Shown here one piece after another: positions 56,895 to 64,000 of a stretch of DNA of 64,000 nucleotides. The position numbers and the translations under genes are program-made. A model generated the notes under the pieces. The model had not been told where the DNA came from. It did no database searches and worked only from the letters and a program-made list of their open reading frames with translations. How positions within the stretch are numbered: the stretch's first letter is position 1; each line of letters starts with the position of its first letter. The stretch comes from Turnera subulata (lineage: Eukaryota > Streptophyta > Magnoliopsida > Malpighiales > Passifloraceae): contig JAKUCV010004353.1 of the NCBI GenBank assembly GCA_028386065.3, positions 61,814-125,813 of the forward strand, written 5' to 3'.

Positions 56895-58150
56895 TCGAAA
56901 AGCAAAATATGAAAGGGGATACCTTCCACAGTGATTTGTTGAGGCTTATTGATAGGATCGCGAGAAGAAGTACAGACAAAGATTCTAGCGCATTCAAAAG
57001 AGAGCATGGAGGCCGTTGCGCTATCCACCCCTAAAAATTTGCCTAAACGGTTCCCAAATTTTTTAAAAATTTCATGGTTCCAAACTTGAAGAGGAATTTC
57101 ATAACAAGTAATCCAAGCTAGGTGGTTCCTGGTAATCCAAGCTATGGCTTAACCGAATCAAAAAATTTTGCAAGGAGCTCTTGGTTATTCTGAATACTTG
57201 ATTCCATTGAGGCCAAGGAATTAAACGTAATAAGCACTTGACTACTACCCAAGAGCTTAATATCCTCACTCAAAGAACCTTTAGATGACAGAGATTCACG
57301 AAGAGAGTGAAAAATTGTATCTTTAGAAATGAGGCAAATGACACTTCTTTTTAACCATTCGAGATTGAAACTAGAGGCAGAGAAGAGAATTGATGGGATG
57401 TGGAAGGGTTTATGGATTGTATGGGACTTGGGAAGGAGAGAAGGTTGGAGGGGTAGTTGAAAATCAACCGACTTTGAAGAATAAGATTTTGGAGGGAGGA
57501 GAGGGAGCTTTGGAGGAAATTTTGGGTATATTAATGATTAAAGAATGAGAGCCAACCTTAATCTTTGAGAGTTTTTCGATAGAAAGCCAAATCTTTGATT
57601 GGCTTTGTTGAATTTTGGAGGGGTGTATATACTGTGTATAGAGCCACAAGAGGAGAAAAGTTTTCTTAGAGATGTTGGATTGGCATTAGCAAGGAATGTT
57701 GTCAGTATAGAAAGTAGAAATTAGTTGCATAAGCGGTTGAGAAGAAGAGTTGATGGGTTGGTGTTTTATGGAGGTGAAAAAATTGGACGGGTGGGGTTTT
57801 TTTTATTTTAGAAGATGAAGAGGTTGGGATGGATTTGGAAGAAAACTTTGAAGGAGGGGGTAAAGGGAGGAGAGGAGGATAGGGAGAGAAGGAGAAGGAG
57901 GAAGATGGCAGAGGGGGCAAGAAGAAAGGAAAGTTGGGAGAGAGAGGGAGAGGGAGAGCCATGAGAGCGTATGTTTAGGTGGTGAAATGATTCTACAGTA
58001 AGCATAGTTGGTACTTGAAATATGGTTTGTGTCGGATAGCATCACGATCACCGTCTCAACACCTTGATCATAAGTTTGTGAGAGTCTACTAGAGATGGAC
58101 AACGAATGGAGGACTGATTTCCAGCCGAGATGGGACTGAAGATGTGATAC

Positions 58151-58353
58151 CCTAGATACAGTGGCAAACACAAGGGGGTAGGTTGGTGCCCTGGCCCTCC
58201 CAAAATTTCTGATATGAGTTATATTGAATATACATCTTTACATAAAATGGTGTTTGTCTCAATGGTAGTTAGCAATAAGTTCTAATCATCCAACTTCATT
58301 TTAACTTTTTGCCCCCCTAAGAGTACTTTTTTGGGTCCGCCACTGCCCGGATA
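58151..58353. mobile_element. hAT-type MITE (58159-58345)
   Basis: 187 bp with CAGTGGCAAACAC at the left end and GTCCGCCACTG at the right end (inverted CAGTGGCGGAC). The flanks CCTAGATA (58151-58158) and CCCGGATA (58346-58353) are an 8-bp duplication with two differences. CAGTGGCGGACCC ends are common to plant hAT MITEs. Confidence 0.7.
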
Positions 58354-59766
58354 CACCCAGGTGCCTAGAGGAATACTGATATGATGAGAGCCGGGAGTTA
58401 CTTGTCATCTAAGGATGTTCGTGTTAGTTGGATCGTGTATTTGGTAGTTGTGGGCGATGTTCATATTTCATGTGTACATGATAGTATGGGTCTTGGCTTG
58501 GTAACATGTTCTAGTGTCGGATTGAGGGCAATGGCTTGCATTGGCTTGACCTAGTGTGCACAAATAGGTTCATAGCGATCCGATGGCACGATTGGCCTAT
58601 TTTGGTGTACCGAGTGCTCGATTTGTTTAATTAGCCAATAAATGATGATTAATGTTGGTAATATGTTACTTGGGTGCAATTAGTGTTTTGGAGGCACAAT
58701 TACCCAAGGGAAATACTCATTGGCTTAAATTGGCACGGAATGGTGCACAATGGGAGCACTAGGGTGCCCGTCGGTGCACAATCGGACCTGATGATGTGTA
58801 AATTTGTGATTGGCCAAATCGACCAATCAGAGTGAGCCAAGTAGCTCAGGAATACACTGCTGGTGACCTTGGGTGTGCAAGCTAGCAGTTGGGTGTCACG
58901 GGCCAATTGGTCGGAAAATAAACACGAGGTGGCACGAGTGGCACAAATTGGGAAAGTGGGTGCTTACTCACTTACTTGCTTTGCATAAAGGTGCAAGCAA
59001 GCACCTCACCCTCTCAAACATCTGCCTATTTTCGTGTGCAGCCTTTGGGAGGAAAAGAAAGAGAAGAAACGAAGAGAAGTGAGCCTAATGGGTTCTGCTC
59101 TCGAGCAGATTGACCCCTGGCTACTAAAATGAGGATTTCAGCCAAACCACCGGTTGGAGTTGAGTGACATGAAAGCCTATGGTCAGCTAAAATAGCTTTC
59201 ATATAGAACCAAGTTTGTAGAATTTGGAGCAAAACTAGGAGAGTTATGTGCTTTCAAATATAGACTATGCTGCAGTTGTCCTGCAGCAATCCTTCTGCTT
59301 GATCCTGTGTAAATGTAAAAGCCATATCTGGAGCTAAAGACCTTTAATTGAAGTTTTCTTGGTGGCTATGAAAAGCTAAGAGATAGGGCTACAAATCTTA
59401 TATTGAGGTCCAAAGTTGGTTCAGCCTGTAAGGACTCTGTATTACGGGTTGAAGTTCCTACTGGTGCAAGACAGCTTCTGCCCGAATTGGGAAAAGGTAA
59501 GTATTGTGGGTTGGATTGTATTTCACTAGTGGATGGAGTGACCTTGAGTTTAGCGACTGACCGGCACGAAGGACTAAGGTTCAAGATACCCATTGGTTCC
59601 AAAGGAAAGAAATTAGCCTAGAGATGCCTAGGTGATGGTAAGTAAATTAGTTATGCGGGTGGTGATTGCTAGTGCATCACAGTTGGGCGGAATGCCATTT
59701 GTACGCTTGCTATATGTTATTGTGTATGGGATTGACATGCTGTCTACTCCTGGCTATTATTGATTA
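58354..59766. other. Non-coding stretch, possibly repeat-derived
   Basis: GC content is higher than in true intergenic DNA here, with many short words on a GCAC theme, but no protein motif, TIR or LTR terminus was recognised. It may be the remainder of an old element. Confidence 0.35.
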
Positions 59767-61438
59767 TGAAACACCCCGACCAAGAATTACCCGTCAAACA
59801 GTATTCACCATAAAACAGTGCCGACATGTGGCACAAACAGTGTATATAACAATAATCCGGCCCAATAACAAACACGTCACCCGAACTCGAGGACATCAAC
59901 AATAGCACAGCGGAAGCAATTTTAATCTCAAGACACCATATGCAAAACCTGATGCAATCTAATGGATCCGAATCCTGTCCGAGGGGTAACACCGCAGCCT
60001 GTCTGGAATGCATCATACCTGAACCACAAATAACCCAACCTACGGGATGAAAGCCAGCAAGTGAGGGGTGAGTCCAAAGTGCTCACCGGTACATTTAAGT
60101 ACAATCATGGATAGACAGTCAATATGCAACACTATAAAATACTCAAGGTCGAAAACAGGCATAACGACCAAAATATACCAATCCAAAAGACTCGACCCAA
60201 AACTGGTCCAAGACCAAAAAGACTTACACAAAAATCCAATTTCCAATTTTATCTTTCCGGGCCTCGTCACGGATAAGCTAGGGTCGTACCAGGTTATCAA
60301 CCTATTCCTGGTGCCAGAACAAAAGAACCCGGGATCAACATCCCAATCAAACCAGCATCAACATGCCCATCACAAGTAACCCAGATCATGGCCAATACAA
60401 AACAGTCTCTAACCATCCGGTCGTACCTCTTCTTACCACGTGACAATTATATCATCATCATCTAAAAACCAAATCTCAGGGATCAACATCCCTAACCAAA
60501 ACACCGGGATAGACATCCCAATCCAAAATCAAGGATCGACATGCTTATCACATTTTATTATTTAATCCATTATTCTTTATACAAAAAAGACACAGGGATA
60601 AACATCCCAAAACTCAACGCACGGGGATAAACATCCCAAAATCAAATCATGGGGATAAACATCCTAAAATCAATCAAGGCACTAGGATATAAACATCCCG
60701 AATCAAACCACAGCAAATGCAACACTCAACAGTGCAACAATCATCAAACACAACAACCGAGTAATATAGGCACATATCAAAGGAAATCCATCCTCACCTT
60801 AGCCAATTACTCAACTCTGAAAATATCAAGCGGTCCAAAGCCGGTTCCTCGGGAAACTGCCCGATATCAAAACCTATACAACAAAACAACATGCTCACAT
60901 AAATACACATAATTGGTATGCTATACATGCTAGAATCTGTAAATTAAACATCATCCCCCTCGGTTATATGTCCCGGTTATATTTTATAAGAATATCTTTA
61001 ATCGTTTTTAAATCCTTTTCTGAAAATAATATATCGTACGTATTTCCGAATATTACTTTGGTATTTAATACTTTAATTAAAACTCTTCCCAAAATATTTT
61101 TATGAAGATATTTATCATTTCCCAAAAATATGATTATCATAAAATAATTTTTCTAGGAAGATATACATTTTCAAAATTATTTACTTAAAATAATTATACT
61201 TTTCCAAAAACATAATTACTATAACATAATTTTCCTGAAAAATATAACGTATGCTTATACTTCCAAAATATTTTATGGTATATGTAATTTTTTCTAAAAT
61301 AGTTATTATATAGTAATTTTTCAAAGGACATAATTCATATTATAATTACCTTAGTTTCTTGAAAATAATATAGCATGATAATTACTTTACTTATTTTTAC
61401 AATACTATGTATTTATATTTCCCAGAAAATATATATAT
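59767..61438 (-). repeat. Truncated B-type LTR (minus orientation)
   Basis: The left edge TGAAACACCCCGACC is the inverted LTR end (compare ..GGGGCGTTTCA at 50953). It carries the inverted hairpin array (60331-60700) and the AT-rich block, then stops at 61438 where a plus-oriented LTR start intervenes. Confidence 0.75.
60331..60700 (-). repeat. Hairpin array in the 59767 LTR
   Basis: Units such as GGGATCAACATCCC, GGGATAGACATCCC and GGGATAAACATCCC are repeated about seven times, inverted relative to the arrays at 40253 and 49924. One unit (near 60533, AGGATCGACATGCT) joins arms of two different types, as expected from a deletion between neighbours. Confidence 0.8.
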
Positions 61439-61516
61439 TGTAACGTCCCGGATTTTCATAAATTAATTTTTGGAATTTTTATTCCAATTTTACCCTCGAG
61501 GAATTTCCGGATTTTT
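61439..61516 (+). repeat. 78-bp start of an R1-type LTR (plus orientation)
   Basis: TGTAACGTCCCGGATTTTC followed by GGAATTTTTATTCCAAT matches the start of the R1 LTR (inverted at 36250-36338). It is preceded by TATAT, a possible target duplication, and is cut at 61517 by another LTR. Confidence 0.65.
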
Positions 61517-63823
61517 TGAAACGCCCCGACCCGTATTTACCGTACATAGTAAACACGTGCCGGAACTGTGACAACCCAGCCCAACAAGCCCAAGCATACA
61601 GTGTATATCACAATAACTCGGGCTCAACAGCCCATAATAAAAACATCGATAATATCTCAACACGGCCCAATGGCCCGACAATAACATATCAAAACTGGCC
61701 CAACGACCCAACAATAATAAAAACATGCACAGCGGAAGACTTTAAATAACTAACACTGTATGCGACACATGCAAACTATGGATCCGAGTCCTGTCCGAGG
61801 GTACGCTTCAGCTCGCCCGGTACGTTCCTGCACTACAAACAGCTCATCCTACGGGATGAAACCCCGCAGGCGAGGGGTGAGTCCGAAACGCTCACCGACG
61901 AAAGATAAACAGTGATATATTCAACCATAACACTTTCGAAACAACACAACTACTACAACAACAAGCACAAACAAACACATCACAAGAATACCGCTATAAC
62001 AACTAACACATACCACACGACAAGGAATCCAACTCAAACATCACAATAGAGGAATCATAATAAATCATGTCAAGCACATCATAATCAATACTGAACCAAG
62101 ACCCAAAGATTACTTATTAGTTTTTATTACCAATTTTATCTTCCGGGCCCCGTCACTGGACAAGCTAGGGTCGTACCTGGTTATTAACTAATTCTGGATG
62201 CCAGGCCCCACCACAATCCGGGATCAACATCCCCATATCTCAAATCCGGGATCAACATCCCAATATCTCAAATCCGGGATCAACATCCCAATATCACAAA
62301 TCCGGGGTCAACACCCCAACCAACAAACCCTCTGGCAAGGCACCACAGAACTAGTCTCTAGCCATCTAGTCGTACCACTACTTTCCAAGTGACAATTTCA
62401 TCATCTCAATTCCATTCCAATTTCCGTTATCCTTTTCCCAATTATCCACAATCAATAATCTGACATCATTCTCAACACATCATCCAAGAACCAATTTCAC
62501 AATCCAGTCAACAATTTCATAGCAATCATGTAACAGTCAACAACTATTCTAGCAGATCAATCTAGCAACAGATTACACAAACAACTAAGGAACAAATACA
62601 GCATTACGGGCACATATCAGGGTTTATCCATCCTCACCTGGTGTGTCTCTGAAACTGCTATCTGGTCAAGTCCCGATACCCTATATGTACATATAGGAAT
62701 ACAATAATCACTTATAATGCACAATAAAATGATTATGCATGATACCGGTTTTAGAAATCGTTATACGGCTTGCCTTATCTCCAATTTCTTTATCATGAAA
62801 TTAACCTCTTTATTCATTTTACCATTTATACTTAATTTCAAATTAAGTCCGATACCGAGTTTCCTATCGATATTCTAATTATTCTTAATTTTAAATTAAA
62901 ACCAAAACCGAACGTTCAAGCCGATATCCCGGCCCATTAGTCACTTAAGATAAGAGAATATATAAATACGTTGTACAAGTTATCTGGCAGAAATTATATT
63001 TGTAAGTAGATCAATTTACGGCCCGTATAATACTTCGTACTTTATTTAACAATATGAAATAAATAATACTTATTAATATCATATCCGATGGTAAAACCGT
63101 TAAATAGAAAATACCATCATTGGTAGTAAGTTATTATAATCGAAATACGGTATAGATAAATATCATAGCTGTTCATATATATATATATCCGATAATAGCA
63201 AGAATCAGTGGTCGAGATATTATAACCGTGAGTAAATCGTAATCTTGGATAAGCAATACTTCAAAATAATATTCTGTTGATAACCCGTTTTACTGAAATA
63301 GTACTATCAACAATTAAATTAGTCAATCATACGGTATTCCGTCAAGCCAATAATACAAATCTTAATATTCTAAAAGTAAAATAAAACATACTTTGGTCAT
63401 AGAGTAAATTCCATCGGGTTAGGTATTTATAATTAACTTATAACTTCATAATTAATTCCAAGATGGTGTTTTTTTTTTAATCTATAGATTAATTCATTTT
63501 CCATTGTTTTTAATTTACAAATTAATTTATTAACCATTCGTAATTTCACGTGTCCATCGGGTCCGTTATTAAATTGTCAAGGGCATATGTGTCTCGGGAA
63601 CATGGGCCTCTGCACGTTCGGCCCGTTTCCGAGCCCGTTGTGCAATCGAGCCCAAACCCGCGCCAAGGTGTTATATGAGTCCAAGGAATTACCCTATGAT
63701 CGGGTTCCGGGCTCGCCGGAAAATCCCGAGGCTTCGCCGGAATAGACCCGAGACTGCCGGAATCCTCGCCAGAATCACTGTTCACGGCAGCAAAGGACGC
63801 TCTGATGTGGTCAATCCTGCAAG
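61517..63823 (-). repeat. A-type LTR (minus orientation), cut by a further insertion
   Basis: It starts TGAAACGCCCCGACC and proceeds through a short hairpin array (62220-62318), the segment matching 40021-40170 of the A LTR (62640-62760) and the CCGGCGAG tract (63700-63790). It is interrupted at 63824. Confidence 0.75.
62220..62318 (-). repeat. Four-unit hairpin array
   Basis: Three GGGATCAACATCCC units and one GGGGTCAACACCCC unit. The last has both arms changed together (GGGGT with ACCCC), keeping the pairing. Confidence 0.85.
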
Positions 63824-64000
63824 TGCACAGAATCGTCGTGGTACTCAAGGTCGTATCCACAGAGACTAGGCAAGATATAAATCGATTCAATCTAATGGCA
63901 AAGAAAATAAATGAAGAGAAACAATATTGAAATTGAAGATTGATAAGAGAGCAAATGGCAAATTGAATGTAAAGAGAAGAGAAAGTGGAAAATGACAATG
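63824..64000 (-). mobile_element. Start of an inserted element, same family as 55447-56807, runs off the window
   Basis: TGCACAGAATCGTCG followed by ACTCAAGGTCGTATCCACAG matches the terminal text at 55452-55495. The other end is outside the window. Confidence 0.55.

Larger units (their letters stand above)
54690..57962 (-). pseudogene. Decayed LINE (L1-like) ORF1, DUF4283-type, interrupted by a 1.36-kb insert
   Basis: Minus-strand text near 57120-56830 reads AWITCYEIPLQVWNHEIFKK, FGNRLGKFLGVDSATASMLS, FECARIFVCTSSRDPINKPQ, QITVEGIPFHILLFEE. This is the DUF4283-type nucleic-acid-binding region of plant L1 ORF1 (WI.CY.IPL..WN...F, then LG..L.VD). Further along, on the other side of an insert (55447-56807), come FIDDVVEFWGFSRDWVVGKT and a Ser/Pro/Lys-rich tail to about 54690. 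Upstream, 57962-57480 holds a Pro/Ser-rich leader starting MALPLPLSPNF. Stops and frame changes are frequent. No ORF2 (endonuclease/RT) is seen in the window. Confidence 0.65.

Overview
This is nuclear DNA from a flowering plant, most likely a eudicot. The signs are a 13-exon gene with canonical plant introns, plant-specific families (group 3 sulfate transporter, trihelix factor, glycine-rich secreted protein), telo-box and TGGGCY promoter motifs, a tRNA-derived SINE, hAT and Mutator MITEs, fragments that look plastid-derived, and long plant-type Ty3/gypsy LTR retrotransposons. Roughly half of the window is transposable element.

Layout. 1-4154: 5' half of a Ty3/gypsy element on the minus strand (decayed gag, start of protease, full 5' LTR). 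4155-12771: AT-rich intergenic DNA with a poly(A) retroposon (7980-8374) and a Mutator-type MITE (8773-9966). 12772-24141: gene island with a SULTR3;3-like sulfate transporter (+), a glycine-rich secreted protein (-), a SIP1-type trihelix factor (+) and an unknown multi-pass membrane protein (-). 24440-24770: plastid-like fragments and the left flank of a SINE. 24775-36338: LTR retrotransposon R1 (minus) inserted inside the target-site duplication of that SINE. 37109-51398: composite chimeric LTR element (plus) bracketed by a perfect TATAT duplication. 52233-53067: two-exon Pro-rich/Cys-rich secreted protein gene (+). 53385-53788: broken exon of a GNOM-type ARF-GEF (-). 54124-54672: hAT MITE. 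54690-57962: decayed LINE ORF1 (-) split by a 1.36 kb insert. 58159-58345: second hAT-type MITE. 59767-64000: stacked LTR fragments.

The most unusual content is a two-gene cassette found in both large LTR elements (28394-30288 and 45772-47772). It lies antisense to the element, between the gag or gag remnant and the 3' LTR, where pol would normally be. Each gene has its own TATA box, and in the R1 copy a poly(A) signal also follows each gene. Gene 1 encodes a small basic protein. Gene 2 encodes an unknown N-terminal domain joined to what looks like the N-terminal half of a LINE-type endonuclease/exonuclease/phosphatase fold. The two copies differ mainly at synonymous positions in the stretch I compared, although both are now damaged. 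A second striking signal is an array of about ten short inverted repeats in the LTRs (GGGAT-N4-ATCCC type) whose arms change in a compensatory way.

The host genes are ordinary single-copy-looking genes and share no evident pathway. Exon boundaries, family names and element classes were read by eye from the sequence and from memory of the families; no database search was run.
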